Assembly: GCA_014529385.2 (NCBI GenBank) | Contig: CM043968.1 | Coordinates: 127,557,018 to 127,621,017 of the forward strand | From: Adiantum capillus-veneris | Taxonomy: Eukaryota > Streptophyta > Polypodiopsida > Polypodiales > Pteridaceae | Reading direction: 5' to 3' | Length of the DNA stretch: 64,000 bases | Shown: one piece after another, positions 46,171 to 56,975 of the stretch | How positions within the stretch are numbered: position 1 is the first letter of the stretch | Layout: every line of letters begins with the position of its first letter | The notes under the pieces: model-generated | The model's input: the letters and a program-made list of their open reading frames with translations, nothing else | Told to the model about the DNA's origin: nothing | Databases searched by the model: none | Program-made: the position numbers and the translations under genes

Positions 46171-47307
46171 CATGCCGCCGCGAGAACTAAGAATGTCCAT
46201 CAGGGCGTTTAAGCCCTTCCTGCCTGCGCACTCGCGCTCGTACGGTGTGGGATCACGTCCTGTCATCGACCACTGTCAAAACATACAAAGATTTCATTAT
46301 GTTAGAATTAAAAAACTCATAAACCCTAAACTATCGAACATAAAGAGCAATGTGAAAACACTTACAAAATCGGCCTCAAATGATGCCCATCCACCGCTCC
46401 CCAAGTGGTGCGAGCTCCCTGCCTCTACTCGTGCTCTAGCTGCATCCTTTTGTTGCTTCCACTTGTCGGGATTCTCGCGCGCTGCTTTCTTCGCATTCTT
46501 CCAATCTTCTTTGGCCAGCCAATCTGGCCTGTTCCACCCATTCTTGATTGCTTTTTGCACTTCGAAACGCTTGTGTTTGCAGTATTCGCGCATTCGAATC
46601 TTCATCAGGTCTTCATTGAAGCGCTGATCCCGTGTTGGAACGGGAAACTCATCATGAAGTATGCTGATGACTCTGTTTTTTAAATCACTTGGTACTTCAC
46701 TCCATTTGTTTAGTATGTAGTGTCTAAACAGCTGAGAGCAAAGACCACGCATGCGCGAGATCACCTTCTTGCCGTCATCATCCATGATGATGCCACCGCT
46801 GATGTCGATGGAGTAAGGCAAGCCCTCTGGCCGGTGACGCGTGAACCTGGGTGTCCCGGTAGGGGTCTCTAGCGGCGTGTCGATGGGGGTACGGACGTCA
46901 GGTGTCTCCACCGGCGTCTGGGCCCCGAAGCGAGGAGTGTCGAGTGGGGTGTAGCTTCTAGGAACAGTCAGCCGTGCAAAACCTCGCGTAGATGGCGATG
47001 CTGTGGCTGGTGTGGGGGCGGGCAAAGAAGGGGAGGGTAAAGAGCCTCGTAGAACACGAGGCGGTGTGGAGGCATCGGTGGCAGAATCCCCACAACAACC
47101 GCCACCGCCACCACTAGAGCGCCGGTGTCTAGACGAGTATGAAGCTCGTCTCGTCGACGCCGAAGCTTCGGAGCGCGCCGAATGCTCCGAAAGAGAGGGA
47201 GATACGAATGGAGTAGGAACGCGCGATGATGCGCCAGAGCGATGACGCTCCACGTACCACTGTCTCTGCTGCGATGACAAAGAAGAAAGAAACTCCTCAT
47301 CATCCAT
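46171..47307 (-). CDS. CACTA TNPA-like protein (Ptta/En/Spm, Transposase_24 type)
   Basis: ATG 47307. Exon 1 runs to 46366 (314 codons), the GT-AG intron 46365-46273 is phase 0, and exon 2 runs 46272-46171, ending at another GT donor. Residues ~30-170 are Ser/Pro/Arg-rich with Gly and Thr-Pro repeats. Residues ~190-300 hold the conserved block with NKWSEVPSDLK and FPVPTRDQRF followed by a helical CKHKRFEVQK region and WLAKEDWKN. Exon 2 has SMTGRDPTPYERE. In En/Spm, TNPA binds subterminal repeats and assists TNPD. The C-terminus may continue in an exon I cannot find. No stop lies inside the exons. Confidence 0.8.
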
Positions 47308-47579
47308 ACCTGCATTAAACACACGAATATTTAAACTTAATATTGAATGAATAGAGTAAACAATGACGCAAAGACCATTAAATACAATGACGTAATGACG
47401 CATATAAATACAATGACGCAATGAATTGAGTGATAGAAGAGGCAAGTCGAAAACTCAGAATTTTCAATCAAAAGATGTGAGCGCGAGTAGAAAAGAGCGT
47501 TATACACCATGGAAGGTACTTAGAGAGCCAGAGCTTTTACAACACGGAGCAAAATTGTTCAAATACAATATTTGTGGCT

Positions 47580-50500
47580 TTAAGAGATCTTTCTCTCATC
47601 CTCGCATAACTCAGCATAACTTCCTATATCTATATAGAGCTCTCCGTTTAAACACATATCCTCTGTTTCATTTTGTAGCTCCTCTGCATGCACCCCATAT
47701 AGAGTAGTAGCATCTTGATGCTCGTCTGGCACCACCCCAGCGGCTTCTGGTTGAGCATCTTCTCTGATCTCCTCCATTGATGTCGTTGTGATTGGCACAT
47801 GGTAGCCTTCATACGTCCTTGCACTACAAGGGGCTACCTCTATGACGTACCACCAGTTTGATGTAGACTTTGTAGGATGAAATATTACCTGCCAGAGCCA
47901 CATAACTTACATGAGAGCTTTCAAGCACATAACTTGTAACAGGGGGATGTTAACTATTTACATACTTACTTGTTCACAATGCTCGGGTAGTACGAAAGTG
48001 TCTCTTAGGTCAGTCCATTTCTTAGTAGAATCCACCTCAAGAAAACCAGACTCTCCTCTACGCACAGTAGCATTGCGACCCTCCATGATTATCTTGAACC
48101 ATTGCACGTCGAACAAGTCGACAAAAAATCCTCTGTAATCGATCCTCAAAATCTCTTGCAACGTGCCGAAGTAAGTGAGTTCCGCCACCATAGGATCTGC
48201 ATCAGAGGAACGTCGTCGACTAGACTGTTCAAATTTTGCCATGATTCCACAATCTTGAGTAAAACGCTTTTTGTCAATTCGTTCCACCCTAAAATGTCGA
48301 CCTTTACACCATGCTGCTGTGTATGACTTATACTACAACGAACAAAGATTATGAGTGGCCGTTCAAACGTTTATAAATAAAGTCACTTGCTAGTCGTACA
48401 TTGCAAACTTACCTTGGTCGCGCAACCCCGAGAGTACTCCCACTCTTCTTCAGTCACTTCGTCACTGCATTGTTGTGCGCTTTTCAATTGGTTGTGCAAC
48501 CATCTTAAGCTCATGAAGGTTGGTAGGCTCTCTAGAACGGCTGGATAGTGCATTGGTGGTCGTCTTCCCGTCTCCACTCGATTCGTGCCCTTTGTCGCTC
48601 TTGCTTTGCATCCTCGTATTGTGAAATCCACTTTTGCATCACTGGATTGTGAAGCATGCAAAATCGGTTGATTTTAGCCTCTAGATCTTCCATCATCTTC
48701 TTCTCAACACCGAGATTGCACATGACAATCCCAGATATGTGCTCATCATCTATGGTTCGCCATAGCATGTCCCGGGATTTATCAAATCCGTCTAGCCACT
48801 CTCCAATGTACACTAGGGACTCTGATACCAACCAACCTTCTGCCATGCTACCCTCCGGACGTGCCTTTTGACGCACATATCCCTTAAGCGTTTTCATGAA
48901 ACGCTCTAAGAAGAACATCCATCTGGAATGAACTGTGCCAGCTATTTCCACCTCATCAACTATGTGAACAAGAAGATGCATCTGAATGGTTAGCATTGTA
49001 GTAGGAAAATGTTTCTCAAACATGCACACAAGCTCCGCAGCATTTAGTTTGGCGAATGGTATGGAGTCTACGTTGATCTCCTTTTGTGAGATCCATTGCA
49101 CCAGCTTTGCAAGTTTGTAGATTGTGTTACGGATGTCGAGAGACAAACATCCCTCAATGGCAACCGGTAAAATAAACTGTAAAGTATGTGCAGCAATGAT
49201 ATTAAAGTCCACATTTTATGCAATGATATTAAAGTCCACTATGAACGTACCTGACACATTTTATGCCAATCGTGTGACTTCAAACCGGTAAGCTTTCCTT
49301 CTTTAGTAAAACACGTTCGGAGCGAGTGCATTACGCCAGTGGGGGTCCGCAAAGATCGAATGGTCTCTTTTACTTTGCGTTCTTGGGCTCCTGTGAAAAT
49401 CCATGGTGCTTTAGGGAGTTTTATCGATCCATCAAACGCTGTTTGCGGCCAATATTTCTCCATACGATCCACATTTCTAAGGTCAACTCTGGCTCCCAAA
49501 GTATCTTTCTTGCCGGTCAGATGGTCCCATAGTAGATTACCCACATTCTTGAATATGTACATTGGATCGAGCAAGTGATTGATCATGAGTCGGGGCCAGT
49601 ATGGTAACTCGTACCATAGAGATAGTCTCTTCATCCCTGGAGGCAATCCGTCATCGCACATCTCCTTCTGCTCTAACCATGCTTGTGCAGACATCCTTGG
49701 TGCCTCTCTTCCCAAAAAGCCGTCGCGTAACACATGATTCTCTGGAAGATACGCTTGATGACCTTCATAGATTTGCTTCTTCAGTGAGGGTGCCCTACGT
49801 GCATTTAGTCTAGGTCCACATGTGACACATGCTCTGTATCCGCTTGTTTGAAGCCCTACATGTATACACATGATAATAGATCAACTATGGGAAAAAACAA
49901 GATTTACTGTGTCTGAGTGAGGAGTGTCAATAGATCACCTGAGCATTCTGTTAGCCCGGGATAGTCATGCATGGTCCACATTAGAATGCCTCTGATCAAA
50001 GCATTCCGTCTTCCTGTGTGTCGGCTCATATCCACCACCTCTATGCCAATCCACAATTGTTGTAGCTCTTCCAATAGTGGACGAAGATACACATCCATAT
50101 TCCCCACTTTATATCGCCCTGGCACAATCAAGCTTAGCCATAGGTGCCCCTTCTTCGTAGTCAACCACGGGGGAATGTTGTAGTTGACGATGACAACGGG
50201 CCATACACTGTAAGATGTTGATCTTTGACCAAATGGATTTACGCCATCCATAGCCAGGCCTAAGCGCAAATTTCGAGCTTCCCTGGCAAAATCCGACCAT
50301 GTTCCATCTATATGTTTCCACTCTACGCAATCTGTAGGAATTCGTAGCACACCATCCGAAGATTTATTCTCCTCATGCCATGATGCTAGGGCGGCCATGG
50401 ACTTACATTCGAAGAAATGCTTGATGCGAGGAAGCAGAGGGAAATGTTGCAAAACCTTTTGTGGAATTTTTGTCCCGTGGAGATCTACTCGATATCTTTC

Positions 50501-51307
50501 GGAATCACATTTCGGACACTTCTCCATGTCTATGTATTCCCCTCTGAAAAGAATGCAGTCATTAGGACAAGCGTGGATAGAATTGTAATCCATCCCCAAG
50601 TTTCGCAAAATCTTTCTTGCTTCATCTCGGGAATCTCGCATCACATTGTCAGCTGGTAGTATGTGCTCTTTCAGCAATCTACACAACATAAAAATATGAT
50701 ACAGTCGTGTAAAAATCTATCAGATCATTATACATTCAGAGTTTTATTAAAGTAAACTAATTGTAATAGATCACCTGAAAAGCGCTGTGACGCTAGTGTC
50801 ACTCCATCCAAACTTTGCCTGCATGTTGAGAAGAACCAGGAGTGCTTTCAATCTAGACATACGTGCTCCATTATACAATGGCGGATCGGCTTCACTTTTC
50901 ATATCATCATAGATAAGCCTTTCTGAATCCATGATCGTCTCGATCATTTCATCAATCTCGGGCTCAAACATTGCCTCGTTGGGAATGTGCTCTGCATGAT
51001 CATCCCCCGAGCTATCAGAGGCTACATCTTGTGGCCTCACATATGCTGCTTGACCAAAGCGCCTGCGAACACGTCTATTGGGTTGCAAGATTGCTGCTTG
51101 TTGGCCAGCGTCAGAGTCCGACGAGTTATAATTGGCAACAACTCGATCTATAATAGATGGATCGAACTCGCCAAATTCGTGAACGTGCTGCAAAAAAACA
51201 CGTCTTGTCCGTCGCACAGCATGCTTGCATGGATTACAAGGACATAAGACCCTCGTTGAGAGATAGGTGTTTCGGTTGGACGGTCCCACATCCTCGTCGC
51301 TACTCAT
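47580..51307 (-). CDS. CACTA TNP2-type transposase with DUF4218 and DUF4216 regions
   Basis: Exons: 51307-50775, 50678-49939, 49855-49251, 49176-48413, 48332-47970 and 47889-47580, with GT-AG borders and matching phases where checked. Exon 1 has a Cys-rich N-terminal motif (CPCNPCKHAVRR). Exon 2 has CPNDCILFRGEY, CPKCDSERY and the transposase core (WKHIDGTWSDFA, LAMDGVNPFG, WLTTKKGHLWLSL). Exon 3 has YRACVTCGP and HLLDPMYIFKNV. Exon 4 is DUF4218-like (PIMQMHLLVHI-type block, RWMFFLERFMKTLKG). Exon 5 is DUF4216-like (YFGTLQEILRIDYRG). One frameshift at about 48560 is the only apparent break. It would cut and join the element ends. Confidence 0.88.
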
Positions 51308-51369
51308 AATGAGGATAAAAAACTTATAACCTGGACAACAAATTTAATATTCTATTGGCATTCTTCGTC

Positions 51370-51370
<1 letters not shown>

Positions 51371-51434
<64 letters not shown>
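51371..51434. repeat. (TC)n microsatellite
   Basis: Perfect CT run just upstream of the transposase gene start. Plant 5' leaders often carry CT tracts, so it may belong to the transcript leader. Confidence 0.9.
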
Positions 51435-51437
<3 letters not shown>

Positions 51438-51716
51438 ACCTCACATTCTCTAGTCATGTCCAATCCCCGCACACCTCCGTCTAGAGGTGCACGGAGATCA
51501 GAACCACTGGGTTATAATCTTGTCTTTATTGGTCAATACCTATATTTGTGGGTACAAGAAATCTACACACCCACGTCTACATGATACTGCATGTAGTGGA
51601 CAAAACCCCTTTGCCTCTTCTCTAGCTGTAGCACTTCAAAGCATCTTAACATCTTTTCACTGTTCGTCTAACTCTAAACCCTAAACCGTAAGTAATTCTT
51701 GCGTGGACTCGATCTA

Positions 51717-52015
51717 ACGTAAATAAGCGTAAATCTAAATAAACGTAAATCTAACTAAAAATAAACCTAAATCTAATTTAACGTAAGTCTACATGTAACC
51801 TAATCTTTAACGTCTTTTGGGATAGTTTCCTACGACGTTAAAACTCTCTTCTTCTTGTGTGTGTGTGTGTGTGTGTGTGGGTAAACCTAAATAAACCTAA
51901 GTCTAATCTAATATAACATAAATCTAAATCTAACGTAAATTATGTTATATTAAAAACAAAGAACTAAACTAACAGGGATTATAAGAACCTTAAAACTGAT
52001 TTAACACATAATTTT
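51717..52015. repeat. TAAATCTAA-rich segment, left copy of a direct repeat
   Basis: Degenerate telomere-like words (TAAACCTAAATCTAA) lead to AACCTAATCTTTAACGTCTT, TAGTTTCCTA and a CTCTTCTTCTTGTGTG block (51797-51870). The same order recurs at 52380-52552. The two copies flank the captured gene fragment. Confidence 0.7.
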
Positions 52016-52379
52016 TCACATAACTCGGCAAGAGTTGGCATTCTCATCACTAAAGATGTGAGAGTTAACTTCCGGCGGTGACGCTGCCTCATCTCCATCC
52101 ACATCTGACGACAGCAATTGGCCCTTTAGACCGTTCTTGCTCTTGTTACTAACTTTGAAGTTGTTGTTGAATGACTAGAGGTTGTCTAGATAGTCATTGT
52201 GTCGGGGATGTAGTGACTCTTGCCGCCCTGAAGATCCACCTTCTTCCCTATCTTCTGAAGACATTTCACCAGTACTTTTGGATCGACGGAGCCCACCATG
52301 AGTGAAGGCAGCAATACCCTATATTTCATTGAGGGCTTTCTTCACCCGCTTCATGCAGGCATCGCAGTCTATGGAGACC
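52016..52379 (-). pseudogene. Captured HIPP-like gene fragment (HMA domain plus CaaX end)
   Basis: Starting at 52379 on the minus strand: VSIDCDACMKRVKKALNEI with the C-x2-C metal-binding loop of HMA domains, then in another frame GSVDPKVLVKCLQKIGKKV, the last HMA strand and helix. The first frame ends DENANSCRVM and stop, a CaaX prenylation box, at 52016. HMA plus CaaX is the hallmark of heavy-metal-associated isoprenylated plant proteins. TAG near 52319, TAG near 52173 and the frame change show decay. Flanking sequence is unrelated TAAATCTAA repeat, so a ~364-bp piece was captured by the CACTA element. Confidence 0.75.
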
Positions 52380-52552
52380 TAAATCTAATCTAATATAACG
52401 TAAATCTAAATCTAGCGTAAATAAACGTAAATCTAGTTAAAAATAAACCTAAATCTAATTTAATGTAAGTCTACATATAACCTAATCTTTAACGTCTTTT
52501 AAGATAGTTTCCTATGACGTTATAACTCTCTTCTTCTTGTGTGTGTGCGCGT
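52380..52552. repeat. TAAATCTAA-rich segment, right copy of the direct repeat
   Basis: Second copy of the unit at 51717-51880, again ending in CTCTTCTTCTTGTGTG and a GT run. Confidence 0.7.
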
Positions 52553-52679
52553 GTGTGGATGTGTGTGCCAATAAAAAGAGATAAATGGTATAACCTTTCT
52601 ATCACCCATGCCAAGTATGATAGATTGATTATTCCATTTCCCTCTTGAATAATAGGTCTTTTAATTTTAATTAGTTTCC

Positions 52680-53087
52680 TACGACGTTAAATTAGTTTCT
52701 CTCTCTTTCTCTCTCAATGTGTGTGCGTTTTTTTGGATCGTATGCATGTTTTCGCTCTCTTTTCCTCTCTCAAAGTGTGCGTTTTTTGTTTATGCATATT
52801 CTCTCTCTCTTTTCCTCTCTCAATGCGTGTGTTTTTTGTTTATGCATGCTCTCTCTCTCTTTTTCTCTCTCAATGTGTGTGTGCATTCTTTGTTTATGTA
52901 TGTGTGTGTGCGTTTTTGTTTTTGTTTGTACTCTCTCTCTCTCTCTCTCAAAAACACTATGTGTGTGTGTATGTGTGTGTGTGAGAGAGAGAGAGAGGGA
53001 GAGAGAAAGAGGGGAAGGGAACATGAGAATGAGAAGAGGGAAGGAGCATACCTGGCTCTCCTTCCTCTCCTCGTGTGTGTGTGTGTG

Positions 53088-53130
<43 letters not shown>

Positions 53131-53145
53131 GGGAGAGCGTTACCT
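52680..53145. repeat. Low-complexity (CT)n, (GT)n and (GA)n tract in CACTA
   Basis: Three tandem CTCTCTC...TGTGTGTTTTTTG..TATGCAT units of about 65 bp (52720-52890), then GT and GA runs. The long ORFs through it (Leu/Ser/Cys/Val repeats) are artefacts of the tract. Confidence 0.85.
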
Positions 53146-53224
53146 GCTGCTTGCTTGAGGGCGTCGAAAAACTCAGATCTGAGATCTGAGTTTTTGGGCG
53201 CGCTCGGTTATTTTTTTAGCCCAG

Positions 53225-53286
53225 CCGGCGTCGCTATGAGCGTCGCAAATTTCTTTGTAAATTTGCGACGCTCATAGCGACGCCGG
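53225..53286. repeat. Perfect 28-bp-arm hairpin at the right CACTA end
   Basis: Arms 53225-53252 and 53259-53286 are exact reverse complements, starting CCGGCGTCGCTATGAGCG, with a 6-base loop. They contain the same GCGTCGCTA word as the left array. Confidence 0.9.
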
Positions 53287-53346
53287 GATTTTTTTTTTTG
53301 AGCGTCGCTGTGTGACCGTCGCTAATATGAATAGCCACTTGTAGTG

Positions 53347-53993
53347 TCAGTGATCGAGGAACACATTCTCTTAATGAAGTCATTGAATACCTATTAGAGA
53401 AATTCATGGTCATACATAGAAAATATGCTCCATATCATCCACAGGCAAATGGACAAGCTGAGGCCACAAATAAAAAACTATGCATCGTTTTGACTAAAAT
53501 TGTATCATAGTCAAGGACCGACTGGGATCAGAAATTACACTCAACACTATGGGCATACAGGGTAGCTTACAAAACATCAATTGGAGCCACACAATACAAC
53601 ATGGTGTTTGGTCTAAACGCTATATTACCCATAGAGTTTTTAGTTCCAACTCTACGAGTAGCGAAACGCTTAGAATGGACAGGCCATGAGCTCTCTTCAA
53701 GAAAAGATGATCTTGAAAAGCTAGATGAACTTTGATTGCGAGCTGTAGCTTTGATCTATGCTAAAAAGAGAAGACAAAAAGATTTTTCTGACAAGCATGT
53801 GCGTACGAAAGACTTCAAAACAGGTGATTATGTACTTGTTTATACTTTGAAGCAACATGCCAAAAAACTTAAAAAGCGAGGGATGGGACCCTTTGTGATT
53901 AGTGACTTATCACAAAGTGGAGCTGTCAAACTTTCTACATTGGCAAGAGAAGAAATGCCAAATTGGATTAGTGGGTGCCGGTTAAAAAAGTAG
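53347..53993 (+). pseudogene. Gypsy integrase, C-terminal part
   Basis: Resumes exactly after the CACTA target duplication in the catalytic core: YHPQANGQAEATN with the catalytic Glu (about 53440), DWDQKLH, LWAYRVAYKTSIG, then FKTGDYVLVYTL and GMGPFVISDLSQSG (GPY/F-like module, about 53880) and NWISGC-LKK. Stops at about 53506 and 53733. It ends in TAG 53991 after a -1 type frame change relative to the next ORF. Confidence 0.9.
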
Positions 53994-54466
53994 AATCACA
54001 AGCAGAAGCACAAGAACGCATTGCAAAAAGAAGGCTTTTACGACAACAACAACAAAGTGGATCACCGTTGCGAATAAATGCTATTCGATTAACGAATTTT
54101 GGTGAAGACATAGTGGAACCAATAATTGCAGTCAAAGTGGGTAGCAATCAAGTTGAATCGACGGCATTGCTTGATTCTGGACCTTAAGCAAATCTGATCT
54201 CTTACAAATTATATAAACAGCTCCAGCTCGAAGATCAACTACATCCTACTCAACAAGTGCTAGAAAGCAGTACCTCAAATTCATTAAGCACATTGGGCTG
54301 GACGATATTTCATATACAAGTACATCAGAATGTTTATCCCCACAAGTTTTATGTGGTTGAGGATGCGAGCACACTACACCCCATGTTGTTGGGACAACCT
54401 TGGCAGAAAGACTATAATGTGCAGATAGATTGGAATTCGAATACAGTCAGAATTCAACAAGCATAA
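53975..54466 (+). pseudogene. Retropepsin-like domain downstream of integrase
   Basis: Continues the integrase C-terminus in a shifted frame: Glu/Arg-rich linker, VEPIIAVKVGSNQVESTALLDSG (active-site DSG about 54175-54183), TAA at 54185, NLISYKLYKQL, FHIQVHQNVYPHKFYVV and HPMLLGQPWQKDYNVQIDW (about 54385-54440). This order (hydrophobic strand, DSG, NLIS, LLGxPW) is that of retroviral-type aspartic proteases. Usual Ty3/gypsy order has the protease before RT; here it lies after integrase. Confidence 0.7.
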
Positions 54467-55197
54467 GAACACCAAGTGGTAGCCTTTGCTAGGACAACCC
54501 GAAAGAACCCAATGATGGTGCCACAATCAATTGATCAACAAAAAAATAGATGGGTGCCACTTAACCAGCAAAAGATACCTACGAAGGATACACAAGAAAC
54601 AACCAACTGTCTTCAATCAAAAAATGAGATACCACAGGTGACAAGAATAGATCAAAGTCAGCAATAAGCAAACAACAAGTATGGGTACGGAAACATCTAC
54701 GTGAACCACCCTACAAACCACTGTGCACTAGCACACAGTCTCCGGAAAACCAGGTTAATCAAACACCAAATAGAGTCATCAAACATATATGGATACCTAA
54801 GGACATGCTCAATTTCCAACTACATGAGAAACGTGTTTGGATCCCCAAGGTGATGCTACAGGAACTCCCTTCAGTACAAGCAAAACCAGCAGTCAGACAA
54901 ACGACATCGGCAAATCAATCTGTGCGGATGCCAATCAACAGAAAAGCCACCAAGACCAAAAAAGAGGCAATAAACGTACAAATGCATCCAAAACAAAGCT
55001 ACAAATGGCAAGCAAAAGAGACAAAGATTACGGCCACATCAACCACAAAAATTCTCTCCACGGGGACAACCACGGCCATATCGGCAACCCAATTTTGCAA
55101 AGAAGACGATCAAACAAAGTTACAACTTTTACTTGCAAAGAAAATCTTCCAACCAAATCAACAAAAAACAGGAAACCTCGACGTCGAATGCCAATAA
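54467..55197 (+). pseudogene. Basic Gln/Lys-rich C-terminal tail ORFs
   Basis: Follows the protease-like domain over two frames. Repeats of [KR]-x-W-[IV]-x-K-x-[LM]-L (for example HIWIPKDML, RVWIPKVML) are separated by Gln/Thr/Lys-rich linkers. It could be an RNA-binding tail like nucleocapsid, but no zinc knuckle is seen. Stops are frequent. Confidence 0.4.
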
Positions 55198-55363
55198 GCA
55201 TCTTGCTTATTCCCTCATCTTGCACATCATTAAATTTTCCATGCATTTCACTGAGTATGCATCAAATAGAGCCACATTACAAGGCCGCGCATTAGCACAA
55301 TTTTTAACCCATGCACTACATATACCCTGAGGCGATACCTTGTCGTCCGGGAGGACTCCGACT

Positions 55364-55375
55364 AGGGGGGGGAGG
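55364..55375 (+). other. Polypurine tract of the gypsy element
   Basis: AGGGGGGGGAGG followed by CATTCT, the only long purine run after the coding region. It places the 3' LTR, if present, from about 55376. Confidence 0.55.
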
Positions 55376-56975
55376 CATTCTCAATGCGGACCCAATGAAG
55401 GTGAAAAGAGCAAAAAAGGGCATGTTTTTTGAATATTTTGAAGGGTTTTCGTTTGATTGCGAAATTTTCTGCACTAACCTACGTACATATGCCATTATAC
55501 AACAAAAAACTACAAGTATATGGGGCCAAACGCCAAATTAGGCCTCTAGGTGTGTGTATATATATAAAAATAGCCATTTTTCGAACAAAATATTGGTAAA
55601 ATGGAGAAATCCGGCCATAAAAATTACATGTGAGTGTACATAGTGTTTTGCGGTGATGTGATTGAGGTATTGTGTTTTTTGGGGATTTTTTGGGTTTATT
55701 TTTCTATTTTCTTTTTAATTTTACTAATTATCGGCATAAAAACTTCAAAAATACAAAAAGCAGGTGAAATAAGGTCGTAATGAAAAACAAAAAATATGGG
55801 GATAATCAGTGCCTATAGGAAAACCTATGGTACAATGGGGGTGCAATTATGTGAATGTAGCGGGAGGCGTGCTTTGGCCAGATTTTGATCGAAACGTCAA
55901 ATTTCTCGAAAACTGGGCAAACGGAGTCCAAATCAGGAACTTTTCGAGCCTAAACCGCATCTCGCAAGAAGTTGGGAGCACATGTCAAATTTCATAGAAA
56001 GTGGTTCGGGGACCCCCGTTATAAGATTGTTTCACTTCACTTAGAGCTCATTTCTACTATTTCCTTCTTGAGAGAGAGCTCTAGCCACCTAGAACGAACC
56101 GGACTTCCAGCTGCTTCTACGACGTGCACGACCACCCGATGGGCTCCAGATATGAGGGTAGGCTCACCACCTTGAGCTTTTCACGTATGTTTGATGTTTT
56201 ATGGCGAAACTGGTGTAGGGTTCACATGGAGAATGTGTAGTAGAGACCTACAGGTAGAGGTAGCCACCTAACGGCTAACCCAATAGCAATAAGGCTTCAT
56301 AGGGGGTTTACCCTAGCATAGGAGACCACTCTTGAATGCACAAAGGCGACAAAAAACCATTGGGAAAAACCTTGGCACCACAAGCCCTGCAAGAGGCCAC
56401 CAAGTGGTAAATCGCTGGAAAGTCGCCCAAATGCTACCAAAACTCATGGGTAGGAGCATCTCGACATGCTCTACAAGGCTATATAGCCCACATGGCCATA
56501 AGGCAACCCGAAGCAGGACTAAGCTTCAGAAACGACATCCGACACACAAAGCATCAACTGGCTCTCACGGCCAAACCGGATGTCCGTTTGCCACCAAACT
56601 TCACGAGTGGTTTGCCTAGACCATCAACAACCAAGTCCTTAGTGGTAGACCACCACAAGTCATCGACGGCTTGTAAACGCAACCACGGGCGCGTCCAGAG
56701 CGACAAATCGCCAAACGGAGCTCGAGTGAAGACAAAGCGAACAAAAACCATATGGCAAGGTTCCCTAGGGAACCATGAAGCTATGGAGACTAACATCAAG
56801 AAATTTCATCGCCGAAAAGCACTCCAAGAGTCAGAAAACGACTCAGAGGCTCTGAAATCCAAACTGGGAGTTTCTATCTATCTTTTTGACTTTTTTATTG
56901 AAATAAGGCTTAAAGGGGACTCAGGGGGGCTAAGGGAATATACTAGTAGCACTTCTTCCAAAAGAATTCATCAGG
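55376..56975 (+). other. Possible 3' LTR and leader; no gene recognised
   Basis: Starts after the PPT, so its left part is probably LTR, but I cannot find a second copy to prove it. It has no PBS matching 31478-31495. Short ORFs (56332-57142) are not supported. Confidence 0.35.

Larger units (their letters stand above)
45447..53346 (-). mobile_element. 7900-bp autonomous-type CACTA (En/Spm) DNA transposon
   Basis: Ends CACTACAAGAGG and CCACTTGTAGTG (12-bp TIR, one mismatch), flanked by a perfect 3-bp duplication TCA (45444-45446 and 53347-53349). Subterminal arrays of GCGTCGCTA/TAGCGACGC lie at both ends. Genes run on the minus strand: TNP2-type transposase (51307 to 47580) and a TNPA-like protein (47307 to 46171). 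The promoter side (51.3-53.2 kb) carries microsatellites and a captured host gene fragment. It inserted within the second catalytic-Asp region of a gypsy integrase. Few disabling changes suggest it is young. Confidence 0.95.
42540..55375 (+). mobile_element. Ty3/gypsy element with unusual domain order, split by a CACTA element
   Basis: Plus-strand coding order RT, RNase H, integrase, then a protease-like domain and a basic tail, ending at a G-rich purine tract (55364-55375). The element is interrupted at 45447-53346. There is a frameshift at about 43330, a stop at 44305, another stop at 45127 and a frameshift at about 45335. No LTR can be paired at either side, and no gag or upstream protease is seen before RT. 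It resembles gypsy elements of early land plants by its integrase sequence (from memory, not searched). Confidence 0.8.

Noticed and set aside
52717-53189. Long overlapping ORFs rich in Leu, Ser, Cys and Val or in Arg-Glu
   Set aside because: They are translations of CT, GT and GA runs in the CACTA element; all three frames are open for the same reason.
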